From Glossina fuscipes (taxonomy: Eukaryota > Arthropoda > Insecta > Diptera > Glossinidae): a stretch of DNA of 64,000 nt. The stretch is taken from the NCBI RefSeq assembly GCF_014805625.2, contig NW_023998414.1:9107795-9171794 (forward strand), in the 5' to 3' direction. The position numbers and the translations under genes are program-made. Within the stretch, counting starts at the first letter, position 1. Every line of letters begins with the position of its first letter. Shown piece after piece: positions 36,241 to 49,607 of this stretch. The notes beneath the pieces were generated by a model. The model had not been told where the DNA came from and did no database searches. It saw only the letters and a list, made by a program, of their open reading frames with translations.

Positions 36241-39200
36241 TGCCTGTCTGTAAATCGAATAAAGCTTCTTCCTAACATTTTAAGCTGGATATTAGACGTT
36301 TTCTTGTGCAAGAAACTGTTCATAACAAATTTATTTAATATTTTTAAATAATTTTGTTCTTAATATAGCTCAGAGACAATTAGTAATCAAAAAAAAAAAA
36401 AACGATTGTTATGAGTTTGATATATAATTTAAGTATCAAGATAGCCATCTACATCATTTCGGGACCAAAAATTAGTTTCTTTCGAGCCGCTAGCGCACCA
36501 GCCATAAATAAAAGCCTTTTCCGTCAATAGATATATAAAACTCCTCTCCAAGCTAATATAAATTATTTAAAAATTTCTTTAAAAACCGTAGGTATAACGG
36601 AGTCATGATTTTCATTCTCTTTTACATTTTCTTCGGTTTTAAATAACACGCAAAACAGAGAATTTATGATTTATGGCATATGTGCTCACTTGTGTTTCCA
36701 CATCGACCACCAGCAATATTGCAACGAACACAAAGTAAACCTAACTTCATTAATCTTTGTATCTGTTTTTTTCAATAACTTTGCAAAAAAAAAAAGGAAA
36801 AAAAAAGAGAAATTTCAACTTTTGCATAAATGGGTTTCACGTTTAATTGAAAGAAAATATAAAAAAAAAAAAAACTTTGAATAAAATATCAAATATAACC
36901 GTATTCACCTTGACCTGAGCCTTGCCTATCCTTTGCTAAGAAATATGCCAGAATAGTAAAGATTTCCGCATGGCATTATGGGAGCCAACCACCGTAACGA
37001 ATGTTCCCAACGAACTTCGACTGCATTATTATTAATGCGTATCTTTTCAAAATTTCCTTTTAGATGAAACTTTCCAAAAGTTTGTATGGGAAACAAATGC
37101 TTTTTCAAACTACAATTTATTGCGATTCTTCTTATGGAACTCTCGAGAATACCAAGAATAATTCAAAGGCAAACTTAATGGTCAACCGATTTAAATCATT
37201 TATAATTGAATACATGTTTCTGAATACAATGAAATTAAATGAGATAATCTAATAAGAATGCTTCTTGAGAGCAGCGGCACGTTTAAAGGAAACAACTAAG
37301 ATAGTTATATTCGCCTTTGAACGTATATATGATATATGCCATCATAGCACCATACATTAGAAATGTGAAATATTTTATTAAACATCGGTGTGATGATTAG
37401 ACTAACGCGATCACTTTCACAAGTGAACTGGGATGAGTTTATTGACGAGGAGCTTTAGCCTGGTCCTAAAAAATACAACCAACTCTTTTATTACATGGTA
37501 GATAAGTTTTTTTAGAAAACCGTGCACGTAAGATACATAAGATATGTTCCTCGACTTTATGTAAAATGAAGAAAAAAAATATATATATTTTCTCAAAAAA
37601 CCAGTACAAACGCAGTAGCAATGAAATCCGTATAACACATTTATAGAACGAAAACAATTCTCTTTATTACAAAAAAAAAAAAACAAAAAATTAAAATCAA
37701 CGTACAGTGGAAATTCAGTCCATAGTTGCAGCATATAAAAATTTAATTTGGACTTGGGAATAAAAATGAATCTCAGCAATTAGTCTCAATCGAGCGCGCA
37801 CCTGTATTACGAAATGGACCGAAGGCGACATCGTTTCATTAGCAGATATGTTATGATATTGTAATATGTCTAACCGGGATTGATTCGTTATTAAAGAGCT
37901 CAAAGTATACACTGTATATACACTGGCAGTTTCATCATAGAATTAAAAAAAAAAAAAAATTCAATTTGAACGTTTAGAACTTTATTGCAATTTTTTATTG
38001 TCTTCCATGAGCTGAACCCAAAATAAATGCTGTGTTCACGTTGAAGTACAACGAGACAAGAGAAAAAGTGATCATAAAATTCTTGTGCAATAAGAAAAAA
38101 AAAAATTTTTTTTTTTTAGAATTCATGGTGTTCATGGTGGAATAGGAAGTTCGTGTAGAAAAGTGTTGGTTAATCGTCTTATTTCGATATTGATTACAAA
38201 AAATGACGTGTAAAGAAGAGTTGGGTGTATTTGCATCATATTACACATAATTTCCTCGTACGAAACGAAAATCACCAAAAATTTCTCTGCTGTGGGAAAA
38301 ACATTGTAGTTGGAAGGAAAGCGATAATTATTACAATGAGTTTTCTAAATCGCCTTGATAAAGACTTGCACCAGAAATAGATATGGCTAAATACTATCTA
38401 TATATATATATATTTTTTTTTTTTTCTATATATTAAAAATGTTCATTAGTATGCGAAATTTTACATATGAAAGTACAAGTTTATACGTATATAAAGACTG
38501 GTTACAGATTTTCAAAAACACGATGGCATTGAAGAAATTACAAACTATCCTTGCCTTGGCTTACCATATCAGACCACAATTTTGTACTTTTAACAACGAA
38601 TCAATACTTTTTTGAAAATATGGTTAAATTTTGTAAAAAAATAATTGAATATCGCGTCGGTTTGAAAGTCCCGTGAAATCAATGTCAAGACATTACTTTG
38701 ATGTACATACATGTGCGTTATATAGTAAACAAACTTTTTAAAAATAATTTCGAACTACGTTCTTCGTCTTACAGATGGGATATCTCATAATGCTGTTCAG
38801 TTTCAAGAGATCCCATCCACTAGTAATCCATGTAGTCACATATCATTCTCTTATCGAAAATACTTTAATAGTATTTTTGAGGTTTTCGGATCGAATTCGG
38901 GCAATAAAAAAAAACAAATATTAAATTACCTGAATGAACCAAACGGGTTCTTGTGCAGTGCGTGTAGAAGTGATAGCAACTGCTGAGGCATACTTTAGAT
39001 AATTTTTTTAAATATTTTTAAAGAAATAACTACATTGGCTTGTTTTCGAAAGATAGGACTTACAGTAACACAACATGGATCATTTCGTTTAACATTATTT
39101 CATTAAATTCAATTCCGTGTTTTTATAGTAAAAGAGTGTATATGTATATATCGTATCATTGCTAACACGCTGTGTTTGTGGCTATGAAATTTTAGGCTGG

Positions 39201-40399
39201 TTACATCAGCTTAGTGCTACTCTAAGAGTGTTCATAGAGGAAGAAAAAAAAAAAAACACTAAATCTTTGCAAAAAATAAAAAATAAAACTGAAAAAAACC
39301 TAGTATCACACACACATAGGTACTTAAACTACCTACCGTTTCGAGTATGCTTCGAAATTCAATCACTTCAATCGATGGGTGAAAAAAATCTGTCATTGGA
39401 CGATATCAATGTAATTTCGATTTTGTTCTTTTTTTTTTTTTTTTTGTTTCATTTTCTAGCTTAAAAGCAACTTACAAACGAATTTCAGGTACACAGAACA
39501 CATTAAAAATACATTGGATTCATTTAATAATCGAAGCGTGCACGCAGTAGTCAGACAAGTAAATGCATTAAACTGAACGCACTAGTAACTCTAACTTAAC
39601 CCTAGTTCGCTTAACGGGACTTATGTACCTTCGAAACTTAACACATAATGAATTTTTTTATTTCTTCGTTAAGGGCCAGTTATGAAACTAATATTTTTTA
39701 CGTCTTGTACACACGAAAAACTGGTTTATGCGCATGAGTCAATCCCATATGTTGCAATACAAATGGTAAAACGGACCACACCTTTCTTAAAAAAGGATCC
39801 TGAAAAAGAAATTGAAAGACAAACAAAAATTTCGTGTACTCTCACGACTATCTTCACTTGAAATAGAAAAAAAAACTTTTTTTTATCTCTTATCTTATTT
39901 TATTTATTTGTGTTTGCAGCTGTACAAGAAGAGGCTCACACCTTCTAAATTGAAGCATAGGTGTGTTACAAGTGAACAAATATCAGTGAATTAATGATCA
40001 CAAATAAGACCGAACGAAAGCGATGACAGCGAAAAACGATAGATTACCAATTGGCCGGACGGTCAGTGGCATTGTAATGTTCTTTTAGCCAGCACTGGCA
40101 GTTGCTTCCAAATTTGATGGTAGAACGTTTCATAGCTTGGAAGCTTAATAATATCTTTGAGACAATAGGCTCTAGGGCTTCATCTGTACAATCTTTATTA
40201 CTCTATTGTCGGCTGCAATTTTTTAATTCTTCATATCGGTATCGAGAGTACTTAGAGTTAAGAATTTTATGCAGCTACCTCAGTAATTTCCGCAGAAGCA
40301 AGTTTTCGAGACCCATTGTTGACAGCGATTTTAAATCCCCGTATCGCAGCTTCTTAACATTTAGAAAAAAGCTCACACACAGTCGCACCATCCATATGA
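36241..40399. other. non-coding desert
   Basis: About 4 kb of A+T-rich DNA with many A runs (for example 36389, 36785, 37669, 39243) and a facing A/T homopolymer pair at 38094-38119. The 120-codon minus frame at 37417-37779 is Phe/Lys/Tyr-rich low-complexity sequence. The 129-codon plus frame at 40102-40491 runs over the 3' side of the RT fossil and shows no domain. Confidence 0.5.
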
Positions 40400-41150
40400 T
40401 TTCACCATGTTCACTTTGTGTTCACACAAATACCAAGCTTTATAGCCGTAGCAGTACATTGGAACAGGTTGCTATTTATAATTATCCTTAAGTCAGTTGA
40501 ATTTCGCAAGCCACACCTGCTTGCTAGCAAATATTTGCATTTATTGTTGTACAATGCGAGCCCATTTAATGTCGGTCAGAATTAAATTGTCGCCAAACCT
40601 TTATTTATTCTGTTCACACTTACGTTGAGCAGCGTTTACTACAACCGCTTTTCTATCGTCGTACATCATTCGACTGTTGAGGCACTCTGATACCATCTGT
40701 GAGCATGTGACAATCTGCGATCTACCGACTAAGCGAATGTGAGCGAATAAGTTTCACCGCAATATCACAAAAGTTGTACATACTTTCAAGCTTAGCGCAA
40801 AGAGTCTCATGACTAACCGAATCAAATGCCTTTGGAAAGGCTAGTAGGACGAGCAAAAGTCGTATATAAAATTGTATATTGCATTTCGCATATTAAAGGA
40901 GAGATTCTTGACCGTGTGACTTTCGGCTTTTCCGAGCAAATGCTTAATTGTCAATTAAGGAAAGCACTATGCTGTTGTGGATGCCAGTCAAAGGGCGTGG
41001 AATAAACATATTAGCATTTACAACAATGTAAATCGGCAAGACGTCAGTGAAGGGTACATTTTCTCAACTCTGGCAATCATCAACGTGTGATGCCATTCGC
41101 TGCAATATGCTGCTTTCGAAAAAGTCCTATTTTCGTTTAAACGCAACGTG
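40400..41150 (-). pseudogene. degenerate non-LTR retrotransposon reverse transcriptase
   Basis: In minus-strand order: PSLTSCRFTLL (near 41050), like the D.RPI.LL start of the RT domain; HNSIVLSLIDN-stop-AFARKSRKS (about 40905-40985), like the Q.GFR..RS block; AFPKAFDSVSHETLCAKLES (about 40772-40840), the motif A block with the first catalytic Asp; GIRVPQQS (about 40668-40691), a decayed GVPQGS; and AIKLGICVNTK (about 40414-40446), like the GL.VN..KT block. The middle three pieces are in one frame, interrupted by stops. The catalytic YADD was not found. Clade is unresolved: RTE-like and other LINE clades both fit parts. Confidence 0.7.
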
Positions 41151-44100
41151 CTTGCATTCGGCTTACACAATGCATATCCCATATAGGACTTGAGCCGAAT
41201 ATATATATAATGGTTTACTTCTCTGGTCATCAATAACATTTGAACTCTAACGGATATCGATCTGAAATTTTGTCTTAAATATTTATAAGAAACAATCATT
41301 CAGTCAGGAAAAGCATGGCTTTTTCACATGTTTAGTATTCAATGTTGTTGGTTTTTCTTCTTTTTCTTTTTCTTTTTCATAGATATTTTTTCATGTTATT
41401 AAACGTAAAAAGTTCAATAAGAAAAAGAAGCTTAAGTGGAAATGTACTGGCGGACATTTGTCATTTCATTTGGTTTTTTGAAGCGGTAACCAGTCGTAAA
41501 GAAACATGTCACATGTGTCTTTCACCTCATCCTTTCATAAAAATTGCATGAATAGTTTTTATACAGTATAGTTTGTGGGAGACTGTGTCCGTATGACATT
41601 TTACTTTAATGCATTGTCTTTTTGTTTCTGTTTCTCTTTCTGGTTTTGTTTTTCTTTTCTTATTTTTGTTTTTTTTTTTTTTTTTTTTTTTTTTCTTGTG
41701 TTTGTCACTAGCAGTCGTAGCATTTATGAGTTAAGAAAGACCGGAACAAAAAAGTTCATGAAATGTTTTTCTTACTTCCAAGAAAGTACGTAAGAGTTCA
41801 TAAGATGTAGCATAATTGTTTGTCTTATTTGCCATCTCTTCGTGTGTTATTATTTTTTATACAATGTCATCTTAAAGCCGCTAAAAAACATTCTTGCGGT
41901 ATGCATTTCAATTTTAATGAACCATCGTTACGAAAAGTGAAAGACACTAAGAACATAAACGATAATGGCGATTGTTCACGTTTGGCCTCTGTACATGCAG
42001 GCGCTGTGGTGGTCAAAAAAGATGACAAGTAACGGAGAGAGAAAAGAGGGAATATTTGGAACGACGGAGAAAGACCACACAAATCACGAAGGCGAGGCTA
42101 TTTCCATTTTGAATGCGCCATCGGAAGGCTTTTGTTTGCGAGGTTTTCATCCCTATTCTGGTCCACAATACTATCCTACGATCATTTGTTTCAGTTTATA
42201 TAAGACTGCCAAAATGATAAATAATAAAGATCATATGAGTGATTAATAATTTATTGATCACCACTGATCCACATGGTCGTAAAATTTCTGTCGTGGTGTT
42301 TGTTAGAGTTTTGACATGATCGATATCGGTAACGGTTGCATTTTATAGGACAAATGAAATGAACGTTTTCTCCATATGCTAAGCATGTTTTTTTATGAAC
42401 TCTTGAAAAATTAATACAATTTTATACATGTCGCGAACACCTTTCGAAATATTAGCGCATGCTCCAGTTTTCATTTAATGTGCGACATACTTTATATTTG
42501 ATATAACCGCATGATCAGTAAGTATTTTTTATTATAGACCCTTTTCACCCGGACACGCCAAGTCAAAGGACTTTCAAATTTTTTAATAGGACTTTTCCCC
42601 AAGTGAGTTGCCCACGCGATGTAAAACTCTTCTCGGACAGCCATGCTTCGACTTTACCATATAGATAACAATTGCCGGGGCCGAATCGAGGGGATACGTT
42701 GTTTGCCCGAGCAGTTCATATCCGATTTTATACAATTTCTCCTTTGCAAAAGTAGATGAACAAGTTGGTGCGTTATCGCGTTAATGACAATGGAAGAGAA
42801 AAGAACTGCGACTAATCGTACGCATCCGTCATACTTCATTGTTCAACTCGTTTCAGCACGGTCTGTGCCTTCTAAAAAACACCGACTACAAGATTTGCAT
42901 TATTTTGCGTTGCTTTACAACACAATTCGTTTCGTCGAATCCGCATTCCGTCATCGCAATGAATCAATGCTTCAGCCGTCCTGGCAATATAACGAGCTTA
43001 GTTGGATGAATTGGCCTTAAATGTGTTTGACATTTGCATTGAATTGTTCGCAGGCATGTTGCACGAGACATTTTTCTATTTTCAATTTTCTTTCTACGGA
43101 AAATGAAGCATATATGCGATATTTACGGTCACAGTTTCCGTCACGGATCCCGCAATAGAACGCTATTGATTTTTCAATCAATTCCGGTGTTGTACGTTCA
43201 CATTTAAACGAAACTATTCACTATTTAATCATTCTATCTGATGGAGCAAATTATTCATCAGCTTGATCGAGTTTTCTTTTCTTTGTTCCGTTACCTTTCA
43301 AAAGGTACTGTTTAATCGCAATGCCATATCCGTTTTCTTTCGTTCAATTGTTGATTTTCTACATTTCTCAACCAAGTAGTAGTTTGACATGTGATGGTTC
43401 GTAGACATGTTTTATGTGATGTTAAATGGCTTGCTTTCCTTTTCTATTGTCGACTCTCTTTGTAGTTAAGTAATTTTCTCACTGATTACCTATATTGTAA
43501 GTATACGACACAACAAATGCCTGTGTTCAGGTTACACATTACAGACACACTGTAAAATATATCTAATGATAATTGCCTCGAAATAATTTTACAAACAACT
43601 TTCATAGGGTTTTGGAAAATTTCACACAAAAATATTTTTTTCTCTTGTTTTGTTTTTTTTTTTTTTTTGTTCAAATATTCTCATGAAAAACAGAATAAAA
43701 ATGCAATTTCAAATTAAACTGGCTCGCTGCACTTGTTATTGTTATTATTCTCATTATAATTTTCACGTAGTTTGATAAAAGACTCCAATAGCTGAACAAT
43801 GGAGCCGTATTAAGCCACAGGCTTTCAATATTAAATGAAAGGCCTAACAATAAAACCATCGCGATGTCTAATGAAACCATGTTTACCATGTCCGACACAT
43901 ACGTATCGAATGAACGTATAACGTTGAAGTATATGTACACCCGAATTCAAAACATTAAAAACAAACAAAAAAAAAAAAAGAGGTAACAACAAAATCGCGT
44001 ATCCGAAACTATTATTTCGCAAGAGCTTGAAACTTACACATATGTCCTGATGTGAATTTAGAATACCCAGTGTAGGTGAAAATTCTACAATTTCTTACTA

Positions 44101-44919
44101 AATATAAGAACGAGAAGAAAAGCAATTTTTAAATATATATATTTTCTAAGGCCTTTCAATCCTCTTCATTCCGCAAATTTCTTTCGATGACTGCTTAGCT
44201 TAGTTTAGCTTAATTTGAAATTCAATATGAAACCTCTATCAACTGAGATATGTTAATATAAATGTCTAATCCTTCAAGCTTTCAAGTGGTTTATATAATC
44301 AACTTTTATCCATTTAAATGGACACATGAGCTGACTTGGTTAAATGGGTGTTCGAATCTAACAGTGATCACAATTACTCTGCCCTGCATCTGCACTCACT
44401 GCATAGATTTCGATGGGAGTATTTCTTCGTCTCGCATATGAAATTACAAAATTAATATATTCCCCCTTAGCTCCGACGATGAATGTTGTGTGAAAGAGTA
44501 TTAGACCTACAATATAACGGAACTTTTAAATGCCATATGAATTGTGTGCACATGCGATAACCAAATGCATGCATGTAGCCGCAACGAGCATATAAAGCAT
44601 TGTCACACAATTAAATGTGAAGTTTACTAAAATAGTTTATGTGGTCAATGCCTAGACACACATACATACGTTGTGTATATTCCGATTGAAAATTGTGACA
44701 TATAAACTTAATGTCCAGGAAGTTTTTCTAAAATTGTCAACTATTCAATAAAACGAACGCTCTCACGTTTAGTTTTTATAAATAGCAGCAACAAAACCAA
44801 TATATGTCAAAATTGAAAATTCCTTCTTGCCCATGTTTCGTTTGCTCTGATCATCAATTTCTATTCGAGCACATTCAGCAAGAGATGAAATAACTTTACA
44901 TCATATTAAGTAAAACACG
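41151..44919. other. non-coding desert
   Basis: No gene is supported. It includes long T-rich tracts (about 41350-41370 and 41590-41695), an A run near 43967 and a less AT-rich patch around 42000-42200 with a 93-codon plus frame that I cannot assign. Confidence 0.5.
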
Positions 44920-45100
44920 CAATAAAATTGCTTACCGAATATTTTGCATATACCACATAAATAAATTTTCGTACCCTCATGGGCGTGGTTAGTTTTTTTC
45001 CATTTTTACAGAAGACGCCGGGAAAATTTCATCGTGTATCCAAAAATCCAGAAAGCATAGTAGGCGTGCCCTTCGAAAAATATAAAGCTGATATCTTCAT
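44920..45100. repeat. possible dispersed-repeat fragment with GGGCGTGG motif
   Basis: GTACCCTCATGGGCGTGGTT, then GGGAAAATTTCATCG, then AGTAGGCGTGCCCTTCG form a series of motifs often seen in fly interspersed repeats. No second copy of this exact order was confirmed in the window. Confidence 0.3.
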
Positions 45101-45101
45101 T

Positions 45102-45411
45102 TTAGCAAACGAACGAATACTTGCCGCAAATACTGCATAGATAGATAGACGGGCGTGTGGAAAGACGATCGCGTTTACGTTCATCTTCGTCATCCAATTT
45201 GATGAATGCACGTACTAAGGCCAATTTTCGCGCTAAAACTCCAATTGCTGAAATGACTGCTTTAGATGCTCTCTCAGCTTTAACGGAGCTTCTATTATAG
45301 TTCATATCGATATCATCGAGATCATCGTTATGTTTGGTGTATAGTGAGAGAGTTTCGATTTGAGGAGTCGTTTTGAGAATTAAACTTCTTTCTCTTTCTT
45401 TTGTTAGGCAT
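45102..45411 (-). pseudogene. unassigned 102-codon open frame, probably a decayed gene fragment
   Basis: One minus frame is open from 45410 to the stop at 45102-45104. It encodes DDLDDIDMNY, then a predicted helix, SSVKAERASKAVISAIGVLA, then the acidic/basic KLDDEDERKRDRL. This composition is unlike the Phe/Lys/Ile-rich chance frames elsewhere in the window. The first in-frame Met is codon 36 (45305). A second frame starts at an ATG at 45411 and reads MPNKRKRKKFNSQND; a single frameshift near 45340 would join it to the first. Together they look like the charged N-terminus of a real protein, such as a retroelement ORF1 or a host gene copy. I do not recognise the family. Helical stretches of this sort also occur in R1-type LINE RT C-termini, but the match was not convincing. 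Confidence 0.3.
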
Positions 45412-45430
45412 TACACCAAACAGAACGATG
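45323..45430. repeat. 19-bp inverted repeat with 70-bp spacer
   Basis: CATCGTTATGTTTGGTGTA (45323-45341) and TACACCAAACAGAACGATG (45412-45430) are inverted copies with one mismatch. No target-site duplication is evident. It could be a tiny MITE, a hairpin RNA or coincidence. It sits inside the open frame described at 45102-45411. Confidence 0.6.
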
Positions 45431-46959
45431 TTCCCTGTTACCGTGAAAAATTAAGGGAATGCATAGAGAATTCACGATGTACAGTAATCTATGTAGACGA
45501 TACGATCTTACGGTAAGGCTGCTTATAAGCAACTTTCACATATCTAGGCATTATTAACTAGAGCAAAGGTTAACGTCGATGAGCATAAATGATTAGGTCG
45601 AGCCATATGCTTGTGTCTCCTTCCCATAAGTCCCCGGGACAAACGAGTTTTTGCTAAAGATTAAATTAGTCATCTAAACTAACCGATTACCGTGCTATTC
45701 ATAACGCCCGCAATGGCGTCAAAAAAAAACATACATATTCACCTTGTATTGCTTCGCAAATTCAAGGAGGGACAAAAGTGCTAAGGCAACAAGTGAAAAC
45801 ATATGCAGTATATCCGTTTCGTTACGACCTTAAAGGAAGATCAATTTTTTAAAGTTCTTTCGACCGATATTGCGGCAAAGTCTACGCCGATCAACGATCT
45901 ATATACTAGCAAGTAAAGTTGAAAAGATCGTCATTAACTATGTGTCGCCACCACTGCAGATTAGAATAAAAAATATATTTACTATATGTTCCTTCTACGC
46001 ACATACCAATATATATTGCGTTGATAGGTTAAACTTCCATTCCAAAAGCATTTTAATATACTTGACCCGTAAAAATAATAATTAATGCAGGCTCCTTAGG
46101 GAAGGTATAAGTGGCTTAGAAGATTTCATTGCCTACATTTTCATCTTATACTTAAAAATTAAATCTTCCGGGAAAATCTGAAACATTTTAGTTTCTTTCA
46201 TTCAATCATTTCTCAGTGACATTTACTTTCTCCGCCTCTAGTTAGAAATGGAAATGTCGTTATTGAAAAATCAAACTACACAACTGCAAAAAAAAGAAGA
46301 TTAAAAGAAAAACAATAAGGAAGGAAACGGCATTCAGCTTAAAACGAATCCGATGATGAAGTACGAGCAGAGCATGACGAAGTTATCGTAAATATGATAA
46401 ACTGACTCGTGTTTTCCATCCTCTTTTCGAGTTCATAAAATTATTCGTCTTTTTATGAAATGATTTCGTGCTATATCAGTGAAGTTGTCTGCTTTTATGG
46501 TTAATTGTAGACATGCCTTTTCCGTATTTTTTCAGCAAGGGCAAGAGGACCTAACCTAAAGATCGATCTAAAGCATGTCGAACTTTGTTAGTTCAATTTT
46601 ATCTGCCGTAAAAAAGGCCGAAGAGAAACAGATGCGGAGAGAAAATAATATTTTAATCGAATCATTGTTTAACAATAATTAGGGAAACCCGTACGTTACA
46701 GGACTTCCCATAACTAGTAATTCGGATGATATCAGTTTTCCTTCGTTCATTGTAATTTTGCATCAAATTTATTATACTTCTCGTTGAAGACTTTCTTAAC
46801 GAAAATTATTTCTTTCATCACTTGATTGGTTCTCATTGATCAAAACTGCAAAAATCGCGTTAGAGGACCGAAACTTGTTAATCTAGTATATTAGACATAT
46901 CTGTCAAATCATTTTTCCGAATAGAGATGATTTGTTCTTCGAAAAATTTGTCAAGATGT
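45431..46959. other. non-coding stretch
   Basis: No gene, RNA gene or confident repeat was recognised. Confidence 0.45.
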
Positions 46960-47090
46960 ATATATGAAAATCAAGAATATATATAGTTTGTGGGATGTCG
47001 GAAGCGTCCTTCTCGGCATTGCAAACGTTTCGACAAAATGAAGATAATTGTCATCCTTTGGTGATGGGTATAAACGAAACGTAGTTTTTA
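46960..47090 (-). repeat. end of a dispersed repeat copy
   Basis: ATATATATAGTTTGTGGGAT, then GGAAGCGTCCTTCTCGGCAT, then GCAAACGTTTCGACAAAATG and CCTTTGGTGATGGGTATAAA. This parallels the right end of the 4905-5550 copy (AAGCTTCCGTCTTGGTGTTG, GCAAACATTATAACAAAGTG, ACCCTTTCATATCCTTCGGT). Confidence 0.55.
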
Positions 47091-47424
47091 GTAATGACTA
47101 AAAGGAAAGGTTAGCACTAAAATATAAACTTTGGGCTGAGTTTCTAAGCTAAGACTCTTGAAAAGTATAGTTGAGAGAGATAAGAAATGTTTGATCAAAT
47201 TTGTTCATGTCGCTCCTTCCTGTCAACTGGACGAAACCTATGCAATGTGTTTATATAATACATCACAAGATTTCTTTAAACTTTTCTCTGGTTATATTTT
47301 CGGGATCCGACGAAAAACAAAACCTAACGTTTATTACGCTGTTCGTATACTTACTGGATACTGGAAAACACGAAAGCACATTACTTTTTACTTTAAAAAG
47401 AGAAAAAAAAACGTCATCTACAGC

Positions 47425-47448
47425 CCACACACACACACACACACACAA
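47425..47448. repeat. (CA)n microsatellite
   Basis: About eleven CA dinucleotides; it encodes the HTHTHT run of the chance 182-codon frame. Confidence 0.95.
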
Positions 47449-49571
47449 CATATAATTAAAAATTATAATAATAATTTCTTTATTGTCGGTGAAGGTCGTT
47501 TGGGAAAACACGTATGTGTGTTCATACGGGAAATGTTGTTGCGGAAAAGAAAACGCGAAAACTTTTCGCCGAACTCTCAGTTAAAAAATGAAGTCGAACA
47601 TGGAAGAGACAGCATATGCACATTTTACGCACAAATCAAGGACAAGTTTTTTGCTTATACACGAAATGCAATTGTTTTCAACGAATCTTTAACGTCCACT
47701 ACCTAAAATGATTCTTTTTAATTTTTCGACGACATCTTCCATAAGAATATCAAAGTCACTGATCAACTAAATGCATTTAACTTAACTCCTATTAGTCAGT
47801 CATACATGAGAAGTGAATATTTCTTTTGTGAAATGAATTTTTGTTTAAATTTCATTTTCGCTTTTAAAGCCTGCAGCCGAGAATGAATGGCCAAAAAAAT
47901 GATGCGACCGAGACATGAACACTAGAGTAGGGACGAATGCTTGACTAAAAACTGCTGCTAGAAACAAGAAAGGCAGAGGGATGTAAATAAGGAGACGGGA
48001 AAAGGTGTAAGAGAAGAAAGATGAACGGACGCACGGAAGAAAATTCGAATAAAATTTGAATTTTAAATTTATAGAGTTTCTGATGCGCTACTCTTTAGCA
48101 CTCTTTAGCATATGCAATACTAAAATTAGCATAAGTTAATAGTGGCCACAAAAATTTCATTATTAGCTTGACTAGTATAATATATAATATGTTATATCTA
48201 AAAATTGTTATATCTAGAACATTCAACGTTGTTTGTTCATCATAAAATAATGGGGAAAGAAAAACGAACTAATAACAGTGGGGGAGTGTCGTGTATGCAT
48301 CCGTCAATAACAACTTGGATATTAAACGGTTAATAAAACAATTATTTAAAAGCAAAGACGAAAACAAAAACAAAAAATAGAAAAAACAAAAAGCAAAAAG
48401 TAAAAACGTAAACTTATGTATGCAATTACGAATACATTGTATTACTGGAACAAAAAAAAAAAAAAGAAAACCGTTTTGTGTTTATTTTGTTTTCTGGTAT
48501 TTTATTACGAAAGTAGAAATTTATTCTTTACCATTGAATGTTAAACACATGCTAGAAAAGTGCAAAAAAAAGTTTTTTTGTAACTTTCATCCAATGTTAG
48601 TTATAAATTTACCTACAGCGGAAAATGTATAAACAGCTGCAGTCGCAGCTAAAGTAGAATCTACGGTACCCATCACTTAGCGCACATAAATAATTTTTTG
48701 AGATTACGAAGCGGATGAATTACATCGAAACAAAATGAGATTTGATAAGAAATTTTCATAACTTCTCACTATAAACCCCTGCTACCATCACGCAATCATT
48801 GCGAAAAAGAATATTTTTAGAAGAAAATAATTCAAAATTTCTAAGTAATAACGTTACTCACATTGGCTTTGATTTTGTCCAGTAGTTAAGAAACTTTGCC
48901 GTCTGAAAGTCAATAAAACCTGCATCAAATGTTCGACATTATAAATATATAGTTTCTGAACAATTTCAGAAGCGTACATGTATGGATAAACACGTAACCA
49001 ATATTCCATCTGCACTTTGTCTGACCGCTTTTCCATAGAACTGAATGGTAGAGAAATAATAATAAACTTAGCACACTAAGAATGAGAATATAAAAGCATA
49101 GCGAAGAAATCAAGTAAATTATTTTTTTAAGTGATTTTATTATTATTCTTTTCCCATAAAAAAGGGTAACGAAGGAAAACAAAAAATTTTACTACGTTAA
49201 TGAACTTTTTGACTTTCTATGCAAGAACACCATAGGACGATGTATTCAAATGCATTTACTCTGGTTGTGCTAAACGAGCTTATATTTTTTTGTCGAAAAT
49301 TCAAATCATTTATATAAAGTGGATGAGAGCGAAACTTTGACCCAACAGATCCATGCTGGTCCCTCAGACTGTTCATTTGTTCGATGCCTCGTTTATTTAA
49401 TTGATCTCATGTATTTAGATTGAAAGTTGAAAGTTGCTGCTATACTCTCCCCTCCTCCGAAAGGTAGGCAACTACTTGTAAAGTGTCGCTTATACTAATT
49501 GAAATTTGAAATTTTCCAAAGAAATTTCTTCTCAAGCCAACTGATCCAATTAGTCTAAAATCAATGTCACG

Positions 49572-49574
<3 letters not shown>

Positions 49575-49607
<33 letters not shown>
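49575..49607. repeat. (GA)n microsatellite
   Basis: About sixteen uninterrupted GA dinucleotides, with a short GATA run (about 49636-49648) nearby. Confidence 0.95.

Noticed and set aside
39595..39625. TTAACCCTAG and TTAACGGG as a second piggyBac-type end
   Set aside because: No matching inverted end with TTAA was found nearby.
40102..40491. 129-codon plus-strand frame
   Set aside because: It runs into the 3' part of a minus-strand RT fossil and shows no domain; most likely a chance frame.
45110..45240. R1-type LINE RT C-terminus for the AERASKAV segment
   Set aside because: A few residues fit the A..A..AL..LM pattern, but the following LLYGAPVW-type motif is missing and the charged N-terminal part does not fit.
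47158..47706. 182-codon open frame on the plus strand
   Set aside because: It begins at TTG, runs through a CA microsatellite (HTHTHT) and an AT-rich patch, and has no recognisable domain, splice context or regulatory signal.
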